Of a stretch of 39,560 nt of DNA, positions 8,124-15,782 are shown in pieces. This stretch comes from DATFJC01 sp964528795. GTDB lineage: Bacteria > Patescibacteriota > Patescibacteriia > UBA2591 > UBA6264. A program made the translations under genes and the position numbers. The stretch's first letter is position 1, and each line of letters starts with the position of its first letter. The notes beneath the pieces were generated by a model. The model did not search any database, had not been told where the DNA came from, and saw only the letters and a list, made by a program, of their open reading frames with translations. The DNA lies in assembly GCA_964528795.1 (NCBI GenBank), contig CAZGUY010000004.1:1-39560 (forward strand). The letters are read 5' to 3'.

Positions 8124-9638
8124 ATGAATTACATTTACATTATCGTAGCAGCAATAATTGGTTTGGCCTTGGGTTGGGTTTTTAGAAAATTAATGTCTAA
8201 GTATCTTGGAAAATCCACCGAAGAAAAAGCCAAAAAACTTTTAACTGAAGCAAAAGTTAAAAGACAAGAGATCTTTTTTGAAGCTCGAGAAAAAGCCTTA
8301 AAAGTTATTGAAGAAGCTAAAGAAGAGGAAAAGAAGAGAAGAAATGAATTAAAAGAATTGGAACAAAAGCTTGAAAAAAGGCAAGAAAGGTTTGAAAAAA
8401 AGATTTTAGAACTTGAAGAAAGAAGAAAAAAGGTCTCTCAAAAAGAAGAAGACTTAGAAGAAGCACGTGAAAAAATTAAGTCCCTATACGAAAAAGCAAG
8501 AAACAAATTACAAGAAATAGCTGAAATGGACAAAGAAGAAGCAAAGCAAGCCTTAATGGACAATATAGAGGATAAAATTGAAGAAGATATTGTTAAAAGA
8601 ATTAAAAAACTTGAAAAAGAAGGTTCTGAAAGGATTGAGAAAAAGGCAAAAGAAATGATGACTAATGTTGTTGAAAGATGTGCTTCATCTCACGTTGCAG
8701 AAATTACTACTAGTACTGTTTCTTTACCCTCTGATGAAATGAAAGGAAGAATTATTGGTAGAGAAGGAAGAAATATTAATGTCTTAGAAAAATTAACTGG
8801 AGCAGAAGTAATAGTAGATGATACTCCAGAAGCAGTTACAGTATCGGCCTTTAATCCGATTCGACGTCGTTTAGCAAAATTATCTTTAGAAAAACTTGTT
8901 TTAGATGGTAGAATTCAACCAGCTAGAATTGAAAGAGTTATTAAAAAGACCAAAAAAGAATTAGCAAAAGATATTAGAGAAACTGGAGAAGAAGCAGTTT
9001 ATAAGGTTGGAGTAGCTGGTCTTGATTCAAAACTCACTAAACTTTTAGGTCGATTAAAGTTTAGAAGTAGTTATGGTCAAAATGTTTTAAAGCACTCAAT
9101 TGAAGTTGCTAATTTATCTGCTATGTTAGCAAGTGAATTGGATGGCAACGTAGCTGTTGCTAAAAAAGCAGGAATCTTACATGATATTGGTAAAGCTATG
9201 GATCATGAAGTTCAAGGAACTCATCCTGAAATTGGTAGAGATATTTGTAAAAAGCACGGTATTTCAGAGGAGGTTATTGAGGCCGCTATGTCACATCACG
9301 AAGATCATCCTGGAACTTTGGAAGGGGTTATAGTTAAAGTAGCTGATGCTCTTTCTGGAGGTCGACCTGGTGCAAGAAGAGATGATAGAGAAGCTTATGT
9401 TAAAAGATTAGAGGAATTAGAAGAAGTGGCTAATCATTATGAAGGTACAAAAAAGGCCTATGCTATCCAAGCTGGGAGAGAGTTAAGGGTTTTTGTAAAA
9501 CCCGATGAAATTAATGATGCTAAAGCTCATAAATTGGCTCGTGAAATTTCTGACCAAATTGAACAAGAATTAAAATATCCCGGTGAAATTAAAGTTACTG
9601 TTATTCGAGAGAATAGAGTGATTGAATACGCAAAATAA
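8124..9638 (+). CDS. rny: Ribonuclease Y
   Basis: RNase Y is a membrane-anchored endoribonuclease that starts mRNA decay in many bacteria lacking RNase E. The 504-aa protein shows the full layout: an N-terminal membrane anchor (about 3-20), a long charged coiled coil (about 35-180), a KH domain with GRIIGREGRN (208-217) and an HD domain with HDIGK (metal-binding His353-Asp354). The length is typical of the family. It follows the clpP terminator; no convincing promoter was pinned down in the 27 bp between them. Confidence 0.97.
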   Translation: MNYIYIIVAAIIGLALGWVFRKLMSKYLGKSTEEKAKKLLTEAKVKRQEIFFEAREKALKVIEEAKEEEKKRRNELKELEQKLEKRQERFEKKILELEERRKKVSQKEEDLEEAREKIKSLYEKARNKLQEIAEMDKEEAKQALMDNIEDKIEEDIVKRIKKLEKEGSERIEKKAKEMMTNVVERCASSHVAEITTSTVSLPSDEMKGRIIGREGRNINVLEKLTGAEVIVDDTPEAVTVSAFNPIRRRLAKLSLEKLVLDGRIQPARIERVIKKTKKELAKDIRETGEEAVYKVGVAGLDSKLTKLLGRLKFRSSYGQNVLKHSIEVANLSAMLASELDGNVAVAKKAGILHDIGKAMDHEVQGTHPEIGRDICKKHGISEEVIEAAMSHHEDHPGTLEGVIVKVADALSGGRPGARRDDREAYVKRLEELEEVANHYEGTKKAYAIQAGRELRVFVKPDEINDAKAHKLAREISDQIEQELKYPGEIKVTVIRENRVIEYAK

Positions 9639-9644
9639 TAACAT

Positions 9645-9672
9645 TGTTTAATTAGTAAAATTATTGTATAAT
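9645..9672 (+). promoter_or_regulatory. Promoter of rpmH
   Basis: TTGTTT (9645-9650), a 16-nt spacer and TATAAT (9667-9672). The rpmH ATG is 11 nt beyond the -10, so the leader would be only about 4-5 nt. Confidence 0.65.
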
Positions 9673-9683
9673 AAAAATAGTTT

Positions 9684-9815
9684 ATGTCACAATCAAAAAC
9701 AAAAAGAAAAAAAAGAAAAAAGACTCACGGTTTTCGAAAAAGAATGAAAACAAAATCTGGTAAAAAGATTTTAAAGAACAGAAAGAAAAAGAAAAGAAAA
9801 CGCTTATCAGTTTAA
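9684..9815 (+). CDS. rpmH: 50S ribosomal protein L34
   Basis: This 43-aa, very basic protein translates from ATG at 9684 to TAA at 9815. It contains the L34 core KTHGFRKRMKTKSGKKIL and ends in RKRLSV. It is a structural protein of the large ribosomal subunit. Its place directly before rnpA, yidD and yidC is the classic order found near the origin in many bacteria; no dnaA or origin is in view here. Confidence 0.95.
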   Translation: MSQSKTKRKKRKKTHGFRKRMKTKSGKKILKNRKKKKRKRLSV

Positions 9816-9824
9816 GCTTTATTC

Positions 9825-10184
9825 ATGTTAGCTAAAAAAAATCGTTTAACTCGAAACAAAGACTTTGAATCAGTATCAAGTACAGGCAAGTCATTGGCTA
9901 ATGCTTTACTTGTGCTTAAGTGGGTAGAAAATGATTTGTCTTATTCTCGCTTTGGTATAGTGGTCTCTTTAAAAGTTGATAAACGTGCTACTAGGCGAAA
10001 TAAGATAAAAAGAAGATTAAGAGAAATAATCAGATCTCATTTAGGTCATATAAAACCAGGTTATGATTTTTTGATTATAGCAAGAAATGGTATAAAAGAT
10101 AAAAAGTTTAAAAATCTTAAATCATCTTTTTTAAAGCTATTAAAAAAGGCTAATCTTTATGATAGTAAAGTGGACAATGCTTAA
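9825..10184 (+). CDS. rnpA: Ribonuclease P protein component
   Basis: RnpA binds the RNase P RNA and helps it cleave the 5' leader from pre-tRNAs. The 119-aa protein has the RnpA start (KKNRLTRNKDFESV) and the basic signature ATRRNKIKRRLREIIR (55-70). It lies 9 bp after rpmH and overlaps yidD at its end, as is common. Its substrates here include tRNA-Ser at 5700, which directly abuts a coding region. Confidence 0.95.
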   Translation: MLAKKNRLTRNKDFESVSSTGKSLANALLVLKWVENDLSYSRFGIVVSLKVDKRATRRNKIKRRLREIIRSHLGHIKPGYDFLIIARNGIKDKKFKNLKSSFLKLLKKANLYDSKVDNA

Positions 10185-10401
10185 ATTAATTCGACTTTAC
10201 CAAAAAACCCTTTCTCCTGATCATGGGCCATTTTCTTTGTTTCATCCTTGGCCTGGGGTTTGTAAGTTTAGGCCTACTTGTTCAGAATATACTTACCAGG
10301 CAATAGAAAAGTATGGTGTTATAAAAGGTGGGTTTAAAGCCTTAAAAAGGATTTTCCGCTGTCATCCTTGGTCAGATGGAGGCTGGGATCCATTAGAATA
10401 A
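10159..10401 (+). CDS. yidD: Membrane protein insertion efficiency factor YidD
   Basis: YidD is a small membrane-associated protein thought to assist YidC-dependent insertion. The 80 residues carry the family pattern LIRLYQKTLSP, CKFRPTCSEYTYQAIEKYG and CHPW. The longest start (10159) overlaps rnpA by 26 bp. An internal ATG at 10177, giving MLKLIRLYQ and only 8 bp of overlap, is equally possible. The family tolerates a variable N-terminus, so the start is not settled. Confidence 0.92.
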   Translation: MIVKWTMLKLIRLYQKTLSPDHGPFSLFHPWPGVCKFRPTCSEYTYQAIEKYGVIKGGFKALKRIFRCHPWSDGGWDPLE

Positions 10402-10430
10402 ATAAATTAATGTATTAATATTAAAATATT

Positions 10431-11249
10431 ATGATTGGATTTTTCAAAATGATTCTTTACAAGCCAATGCTTAACTTGTTGGTGTTTTTTTATAATACTA
10501 TACCAGGAGCTGATTTAGGTATAGCAATTATACTTTTAACTTTAATTATTAGGTTAATTCTTTTACCTTTGTCTAGAAAAAGTATAAAGGCTCAAAAATC
10601 TTTAAAAACAATTCAACCTAAAATTGATGAAGTAAGAGACAAATATGATGATAAAGAAAAGCAAAGCAAAGAGATGATGAAAATATACAAAAAACATAAA
10701 GTTAACCCCTTTTCATCTTGCTTGCCTCTTTTAATCCAATTACCTATACTTATAGCAATGTTTCAAGTTTTTAGAAGTGGTTTATCCGGTCCTATTTCTG
10801 CTGATCTATATAGTTTTATAAGTGATCCTGGTAAGTTAAATTCAATGGCTTTTGGAGTTTTAAATTTAGCTGAGCCAAGTTGGATTTTAGCTTTAGTAAC
10901 AGCTGGTCTTCAATATGTTCAAACCAAAATGATGCCTAGTCCTAACACATCATCTAAAAATGGCAAGAAATCAGGTATGGCTGGTATGATGGGCAATCAA
11001 ATGAAGTTTGTAATGCCTGCTATTACATTTTTTATTGGAATTACACTTCCAAGTGGTTTAATACTTTATTGGCTGGTGACTGTAATTATTACTATTTTAC
11101 AAAATAAATACATTAAACCTGATACCCCAGATAAGCCAGATGAACTTCAAAAATCTGGTATAGAAAAGCCAGATCAGACTGATAACTCTAAAAAGGATAA
11201 AGAAAATAAAGAAACGGTTGAAGTAGAACCTGATTCTATAAAAAAATAA
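10431..11249 (+). CDS. yidC: Membrane protein insertase YidC/Oxa1
   Basis: YidC inserts and folds membrane proteins, alone or with Sec. The 272-aa protein is the short form without the large periplasmic domain of E. coli YidC. It shows about five membrane segments. The conserved groove arginine lies in TLIIRLILLPLSRKS (about 37-51), followed by an amphipathic coiled coil and SCLPLLIQLPILIAMFQV (about 95-112). The C-terminal tail (about 230-272) is charged. The usual next gene jag/khpB is absent; a PRC-barrel gene follows instead. Confidence 0.95.
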   Translation: MIGFFKMILYKPMLNLLVFFYNTIPGADLGIAIILLTLIIRLILLPLSRKSIKAQKSLKTIQPKIDEVRDKYDDKEKQSKEMMKIYKKHKVNPFSSCLPLLIQLPILIAMFQVFRSGLSGPISADLYSFISDPGKLNSMAFGVLNLAEPSWILALVTAGLQYVQTKMMPSPNTSSKNGKKSGMAGMMGNQMKFVMPAITFFIGITLPSGLILYWLVTVIITILQNKYIKPDTPDKPDELQKSGIEKPDQTDNSKKDKENKETVEVEPDSIKK

Positions 11250-11258
11250 CTTAAAATT

Positions 11259-11522
11259 ATGACTTTTAGTGATATTAAAAAACTAAAAGTTTACACCAAA
11301 ACAGGAAAATATTTGGGTAAAATTATTGATGTAAAAATTGATCCCAGGTCTCATCAAATTATTTCTTATATGGTAAAATGTAAATGGGATATAAAAAACC
11401 TTTTTAAAGGATGTCTTTTAATAAATTATAAACAGGTTGTTTCTTTGTCAGATCAAAAAATGGTAGTGGAAGATATGAATTTAAGAAAAGGTTCCCAAAA
11501 CCCCAAACCAGCTAAATTTTAA
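11259..11522 (+). CDS. PRC-barrel domain protein, 87 aa
   Basis: The first 70 residues fit a PRC-barrel, a small beta-barrel found in RimM and in photosynthetic reaction-centre subunit H: DIKKLKVYTKTGKYLGKIID, then a second strand set (HQIISYMVK). No membrane segment or catalytic residue is seen. It begins 9 bp after yidC and ends 7 bp before an unknown membrane protein gene, so it is probably part of the same operon. Its role is unknown; an adaptor or RNA/protein-binding function is only a guess. Confidence 0.8.
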   Translation: MTFSDIKKLKVYTKTGKYLGKIIDVKIDPRSHQIISYMVKCKWDIKNLFKGCLLINYKQVVSLSDQKMVVEDMNLRKGSQNPKPAKF

Positions 11523-11529
11523 AATTTTT

Positions 11530-11898
11530 ATGTCTTTTATAGTTGGTATTATAAAAAATGTTTTTTTAGATTCCATTTTAAGTATTTTATATTTTCCCAT
11601 TTGGTGGTATAGTATTGGAATAAAGAAAAGAGTACTTGGATTTATTAAAGGATCTAAAAAACAAATCCATAATTTGGCTTTAAAAACAATGTTTAAATAT
11701 TTGTTTAAGCCAATGTATGGTGAAACTAGTCTTTCGGGTAGAATAATTAGTTTTTTTATGCGCCTTATTCTTTTGATTTGGCGTCTTTTTTTATTTGTCC
11801 TAGCAGAAGTATTTCGTTTAGCTTTAATTTTTATATGGATAGCACTACCTCCTTTAGTAGTTTGGCAATTTTTAACTCAGTTTAATTTGATTTTATGA
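11530..11898 (+). CDS. Unknown membrane protein paired with the ClpC-like AAA gene
   Basis: No family is recognised. The 122 residues contain an N-terminal hydrophobic stretch with an aromatic patch (YFPIWWYSIG, about 21-30), a basic central segment, and two C-terminal hydrophobic segments (about 72-90 and 92-118). Its TGA stop overlaps the ATG of the AAA gene (ATGA), a sign of translational coupling and suggesting the two products work together. A reasonable inference is a membrane partner or anchor for the AAA protein. Confidence 0.78.
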   Translation: MSFIVGIIKNVFLDSILSILYFPIWWYSIGIKKRVLGFIKGSKKQIHNLALKTMFKYLFKPMYGETSLSGRIISFFMRLILLIWRLFLFVLAEVFRLALIFIWIALPPLVVWQFLTQFNLIL

Positions 11899-14624
11899 AG
11901 TTTATAAAATGCCCCAGGTGTAAAGGCAAGGGGGTGATAGACAAAAAAATATGTGATAAATGTAAAGGAAAAAGTATTTATAGCAAATACGGTGGTTATT
12001 TTCTTTATTTTAAAGAAACATTTAAATCGGGTAGGATTTGGGCTTTGCGTATTGCTGGTTTTTTAAAAGTTTTAATTAAAATACTTTTTGGAATTATTGG
12101 TTTGGCTGGAATCTTGTTTTTAGTTAAAATTTTAGCTGACAATTTAGCTGTTATACCAGATTTTATTAGTCAATTAATGAGCTTTATTCCTTATTCAGAA
12201 GGTTTTTTAGTAAAATTTTTCTGGTTTTCTGTTTTAGTGGATATGTATTTTTATTACATAACAGAAAAAGAAAGAGATGCTCAAGTTAAAAATTGGCCTA
12301 AATCAAGCACTGATAATAAACTTCAAATTAATTCTTGGGATAAAATTAAAAAACAACCCAAAAGTAAGAAAATAGATGTTTTGGATAGTTTTAATAAAGA
12401 AACCAAAAAAATTATACGAGAATCATGGAAAACAGCTAAGAAATTTAAATCTGATATTGTTAAACCAATTCATATTTTTGCTGCTGCTTTAAAAAATGAC
12501 CAAATTAAATCAGCTATTGTAAGGTTAGGCATAGACAACCAAACTCTTAAAAGTAATTTAATTAAAGCTCTTTCAAGTTCAATAGAAAAACAAAATGAAA
12601 AAACCCACTCTTTAAATGCTAAAAAATCTATATTGTATGCTTATAAAATAGCAGGTGACAGTCGGGCCACAGCTATTACTCCTTTGGATTTATTTCAGGG
12701 TTTAGTTCATTTTCAAAATAAAGTAAAAGAATTGTTTTATGCTCAAGAAATTGAAGAAGAGGACGTAGTAAATGTTTGTATGTGGATTGAGGTTTATAAG
12801 CGACTTAGAACAAAACATTCTCGTTTTGAAACAAGGGCTAAATTAAAACCAAAAGGAGCCATGGACAGAGCTTATACTGCTGTAGCTACTCCATTTTTAG
12901 ATAAATACAGCCAAGATTTAACCCAACTTGCTAAAGGCGGATATTTACAAATTTGCATGGACAGAAAAGAGGAAATAGATTCAATGTTTAGGATTTTTAA
13001 AAGTGGAGCCCAAGATGTAATTTTAGTAGGTCAACCCGGGGTTGGTAAAACCACTATCATTAATGGTTTAGCTAGAAGAATGGTAACCGAAGAGGTGCCA
13101 GAAGTTATAAGAGATAAGCGTTTGGTATCACTAAGTATTTCTTCTTTAGTAGCAGGAGCTGGTGGGTCAGGTCAACTAGAGGCTCGTTTACAAAAAATTA
13201 TTAATGAGATAGTCAGAGCTGGTAATATAGTTCTTTTTATAAAAGATATTCATAATATGATTGGCACTAAAACCGCTCAAGGTGAATTAGATGCTTCTGA
13301 AATTTTAGCTAGTGCTATGACAAATAAAGCCTTTCCTGTTATTGCCACTTCTAATCCTAAAGAATACTCCCGACTTTTAGAAGGGGAAGCTTTGGGGGAA
13401 GTTTTTCAAAAAATAGATATTTTAGAACCAGATCAAAATGGTACTATTCAAATGTTAGAACTTCATGCTGGTTTTATTGAAGCTCAAAAAAAGATTTATT
13501 TTTCATATCCTGCTTTAAAAGAAGCTTATAATTTATCAGATCAGTTTTTACATGATAGATTTTTACCTAAAAAAGCAATAAACTTATTAAAAGAAGTAGC
13601 TAGTTTTGTTAAAAGTAAAAGAGGCAAAAAGGCCATTGTTGGGAAGGAAGACGTAGCTGAACTTATATCAAAGAAAACTAAAATTCCAGTTACTAAAATT
13701 ACTGAAAAAGAGTCTAAAAAGTTACTCAACTTAGAAGAACAAATTCACAAACATCTTATTAACCAAAATGAAGCTGTTGATATGGTTGCCTCAGCTCTAA
13801 GAAGGGCTAGGACTGAGCTTAGAAGTCAAGATAGACCTATTGTTAATCTTTTGTTTTTAGGGCCAACTGGTGTTGGTAAAACAGAATTGGCTAAAACAGT
13901 TACTAAAGTTTATTTTGGTGATCAAGATAGAATGATTAGGATGGATATGAGTGAATTCCAGGAAAAATCAACCGTAAGTCGTTTTATTGGGGAAGAAGGT
14001 TCAGGGTCTGGTGGCTATTTAACAGAAGCAGTTCGTAAAAATCCTTCTTCAGTTTTACTTTTAGATGAAATTGAAAAAGCTCATCCTGATATCTTAAATA
14101 TATTTTTGCAGGTAATGGATGAGGGGCATTTAACAGATGTTTTAGGAAGAACTATTGATTTTAGTAATTTGATTATAATTGGTACTTCTAATGCTGGAAC
14201 ATCCTTTATTCAAGAACAAATCAAAAAAGATACCCCAGTTAAAGAAATTCAGGATACTTTAGTTCAGGATAAGCTTGGATCTTATTTTAAACCTGAATTT
14301 ATTAATAGGTTTGACGGAGTAGTTGTATTTAAGCCTCTTAGTATGGATAATATCAAGGATATAGCCAAACTAATGCTTAAAGATCTAGAAAAACGTCTTG
14401 ATAAAAAAGGTATTCGATTAGAAGTCACAGATCATGCTTTGGACGAAATTGCTCATCAAGGTTATGATCCTAAATATGGGGCTCGTCCTTTAAGAAGGGT
14501 AATTCAAAATAAAGTTAATAATGTTTTAGCTAATTATCTTTTATCAGGTAAATTAAATAGAAGAGATAAAGTAATACTTAAAAAGGGCGGTAAAATAGAT
14601 GTAGAAAAATCAAAGGGATTTTAA
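11895..14624 (+). CDS. Membrane-anchored ClpC-like double AAA protein, degenerate first ring
   Basis: This 909-aa protein is related to the ClpA/ClpB/ClpC unfoldases. In order it has a DnaJ-type zinc-ribbon-like start (CPRCKGKG, CDKCKGK; Cys 6, 9, 20, 23), hydrophobic segments at about 55-80 and 103-121, a Clp-N-like region (about 165-300), AAA1 (Walker A GQPGVGKT, 379-386) and AAA2 (Walker A GPTGVGKT about 656-663, Walker B LLLDEIEK, sensor TSNAG, EFINRFD, sensor 2 GARPLRR). Ring 1 looks inactive: Walker B reads LFIKDIH instead of LFIDELH, and the arginine-finger segment ERRFQ reads GEVFQ. Pore aromatics are missing in both rings (GAGGSGQ for GAKYRGE; IGEEGSGSGGYLTE for IGAPPGYVGYEEGGQLTE). 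No middle domain or clear ClpP loop is seen. A canonical unfoldase role is therefore doubtful. Confidence 0.85.
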   Translation: MKFIKCPRCKGKGVIDKKICDKCKGKSIYSKYGGYFLYFKETFKSGRIWALRIAGFLKVLIKILFGIIGLAGILFLVKILADNLAVIPDFISQLMSFIPYSEGFLVKFFWFSVLVDMYFYYITEKERDAQVKNWPKSSTDNKLQINSWDKIKKQPKSKKIDVLDSFNKETKKIIRESWKTAKKFKSDIVKPIHIFAAALKNDQIKSAIVRLGIDNQTLKSNLIKALSSSIEKQNEKTHSLNAKKSILYAYKIAGDSRATAITPLDLFQGLVHFQNKVKELFYAQEIEEEDVVNVCMWIEVYKRLRTKHSRFETRAKLKPKGAMDRAYTAVATPFLDKYSQDLTQLAKGGYLQICMDRKEEIDSMFRIFKSGAQDVILVGQPGVGKTTIINGLARRMVTEEVPEVIRDKRLVSLSISSLVAGAGGSGQLEARLQKIINEIVRAGNIVLFIKDIHNMIGTKTAQGELDASEILASAMTNKAFPVIATSNPKEYSRLLEGEALGEVFQKIDILEPDQNGTIQMLELHAGFIEAQKKIYFSYPALKEAYNLSDQFLHDRFLPKKAINLLKEVASFVKSKRGKKAIVGKEDVAELISKKTKIPVTKITEKESKKLLNLEEQIHKHLINQNEAVDMVASALRRARTELRSQDRPIVNLLFLGPTGVGKTELAKTVTKVYFGDQDRMIRMDMSEFQEKSTVSRFIGEEGSGSGGYLTEAVRKNPSSVLLLDEIEKAHPDILNIFLQVMDEGHLTDVLGRTIDFSNLIIIGTSNAGTSFIQEQIKKDTPVKEIQDTLVQDKLGSYFKPEFINRFDGVVVFKPLSMDNIKDIAKLMLKDLEKRLDKKGIRLEVTDHALDEIAHQGYDPKYGARPLRRVIQNKVNNVLANYLLSGKLNRRDKVILKKGGKIDVEKSKGF

Positions 14625-14644
14625 ACGTATTTTCAAAAACAAAA

Positions 14645-14670
14645 AAACAGCCCCGACGGGCTTGTTTTTA
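14645..14670 (+). terminator. Probable intrinsic terminator after the AAA gene
   Basis: AACAGCCC, loop CGAC and GGGCTTGTT form a hairpin with one bulged base, preceded by A residues and followed by T-rich sequence. It ends the yidC-AAA gene run. Confidence 0.75.
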
Positions 14671-14682
14671 TTAATTTAAGGG

Positions 14683-14711
14683 TTGCAAAGTTTAAATATT
14701 CATGTTAAGAT
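14683..14711 (+). promoter_or_regulatory. Promoter of rplU
   Basis: TTGCAA (14683-14688), a 17-nt spacer and TAAGAT (14706-14711). The ATG chosen for rplU is at 14747. Confidence 0.5.
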
Positions 14712-14746
14712 GATTAAAAGAATTTAATAATTAATTGTTTGAATTT

Positions 14747-15064
14747 ATGTCAAAATTTGATCATGCTGTAATAAAAACAGGTGGAAAGCAATATTTAGTT
14801 CAAAAAGGAGATATTTTAAAAGTAGAAAAACTTAAAAAAGATAAAGGAGAAAAAGTGAAACTGGATAGTTTGCTTTTGTTTGATAATAAGTCAGGTGACA
14901 TTAAAGTTGGTAAGCCTGTTTTAAAGAAAAAAATTAAAGCTGAAATTTTAGAACACGGAAAAGGTAAAAAAATAAAAGTTCTAAAATATAAACCAAAAAC
15001 TCGTCAAAGAAAGAAAAAGGGTGCTAGACAACCCTTTACTAAAATAAAAATATTAGAAGTTTAA
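14747..15064 (+). CDS. rplU: 50S ribosomal protein L21
   Basis: L21 is a structural protein of the large ribosomal subunit. From ATG 14747 the product is 105 aa, close to the family length, and it carries AVIKTGGKQYLVQKGD near the start and a basic tail including TRQRKKKGARQPFTKIKI. An in-frame TTG at 14735 would add four residues that have no family support. The usual downstream partner rpmA (L27) is not here; ruvA follows on the other strand, with 8 bp between the two stop codons. Confidence 0.95.
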   Translation: MSKFDHAVIKTGGKQYLVQKGDILKVEKLKKDKGEKVKLDSLLLFDNKSGDIKVGKPVLKKKIKAEILEHGKGKKIKVLKYKPKTRQRKKKGARQPFTKIKILEV

Positions 15065-15072
15065 AATTCAAT

Positions 15073-15642
15073 CTATTTTGATAGAATTTTAAGTGCTTTT
15101 TTAACTCTTTTTTGAGTCTCTGATACTTTATCAGGGACTTTTTTAATAGCTTTTCTTATTTCGGAAGTAGAATAACCCATCTTTTTTAAAGCCTCGACTA
15201 CTAAAATATCATCCTTATTAAATGAGTCTTTTTTAGCTTTATCTAGTTTTCCTTTTAATTCTAAAGTGATTCGTTTAGCAGTTTTTTTACCAATACCTGA
15301 CACTTTGGTTAATATATCGATGTTTTCATTTAAAATTGCTTGCTCTAAATGGGAAATGCTAGCTAAAGATAATATATTTAATGATGATTTTGGACCAATT
15401 CGAGAGACACTTTTTAAAAGTTTAAAGAATTTCAAGGTTTTATTATCTTTAAATCCATATAATTCAAAAGTATTATTATTTTCTCTTATAACAGGAAAAG
15501 TAAATACTTTTATCTTTTTCCCTTTTTCAGCTTTTTCCAATAAACTTTTTGGTGCAAAAACTTGGTAACCAATGCCATTGACATTGATTACTAAAAATTC
15601 ATTAGTTATTTTTTCAATTTTTCCTTTAATAGAATAAATCAT
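15073..15642 (-). CDS. ruvA: Holliday junction branch migration protein RuvA
   Basis: RuvA binds four-way DNA junctions and loads the RuvB motor. The 189-aa protein has the N-terminal OB-fold pattern (MIYSIKGKIEKI, NGIGYQVFAP), the helix-hairpin-helix pairs VSRIGPKSSLNIL and VSGIGKKTAKRITLELKGKL, and the C-terminal three-helix domain (about 140-189). ruvB and ruvC are not adjacent. It is driven by a divergent promoter (15687-15715) that shares its -35 with the promoter of the neighbouring 88-aa gene. A perfect palindrome overlaps the ruvA -10. Confidence 0.95.
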   Translation of the reverse strand: MIYSIKGKIEKITNEFLVINVNGIGYQVFAPKSLLEKAEKGKKIKVFTFPVIRENNNTFELYGFKDNKTLKFFKLLKSVSRIGPKSSLNILSLASISHLEQAILNENIDILTKVSGIGKKTAKRITLELKGKLDKAKKDSFNKDDILVVEALKKMGYSTSEIRKAIKKVPDKVSETQKRVKKALKILSK

Positions 15643-15674
15643 ATATTATCCACAATTGAGTTTTTAAAATGTTT

Positions 15675-15695
15675 TGCTATACTTAAATTATAGCA
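15675..15695. promoter_or_regulatory. Palindrome over the ruvA -10 (candidate operator)
   Basis: TGCTATA (15675-15681), 7 nt and TATAGCA form a perfect inverted repeat that contains the ruvA -10 TATAAT. It is not followed by a T tract, so a repressor site is more likely than a terminator. It matches neither the E. coli nor the Bacillus LexA box as I know them. Confidence 0.35.
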
Positions 15696-15715
15696 TTAAC
15701 GTGAGAACTTGACAA
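15687..15715 (-). promoter_or_regulatory. Promoter of ruvA
   Basis: Minus-strand TTGTCA (15715-15710), a 17-nt spacer and a perfect TATAAT (15692-15687). The ruvA ATG is at 15642, giving a leader of about 38 nt. Confidence 0.7.
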
Positions 15716-15736
15716 TATGAATTTTTTTGTTATACT
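15709..15736 (+). promoter_or_regulatory. Promoter of the 88-aa gene / rpsT unit
   Basis: A perfect TTGACA (15709-15714), a 16-nt spacer and TATACT (15731-15736). Its -35 overlaps the ruvA -35 on the other strand by five bases. It probably drives the 88-aa gene, the 110-aa gene and rpsT. Confidence 0.75.
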
Positions 15737-15782
15737 AGGTATATAACTTAAAAAGTTTTTTGGAGGCTTATTAAAAGAAATT

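Noticed and set aside
9684..10401. Replication origin next to rpmH-rnpA
   Set aside because: The gene order is often near the origin, but no dnaA, dnaN or DnaA-box cluster is seen here.
11895..14624. Ordinary ClpC/ClpB partner of the ClpP at 7433
   Set aside because: Missing pore aromatics, missing ClpP loop and the degenerate first ring argue against a normal ClpCP protease.
14735..14746. TTG start for rplU
   Set aside because: It adds four residues not seen in L21; the ATG at 14747 gives the usual N-terminus.
15062..15091. Bidirectional terminator between rplU and ruvA
   Set aside because: There is weak AT-rich complementarity around the convergent stops, but the stem is short, contains no GC-rich core and overlaps coding sequence.
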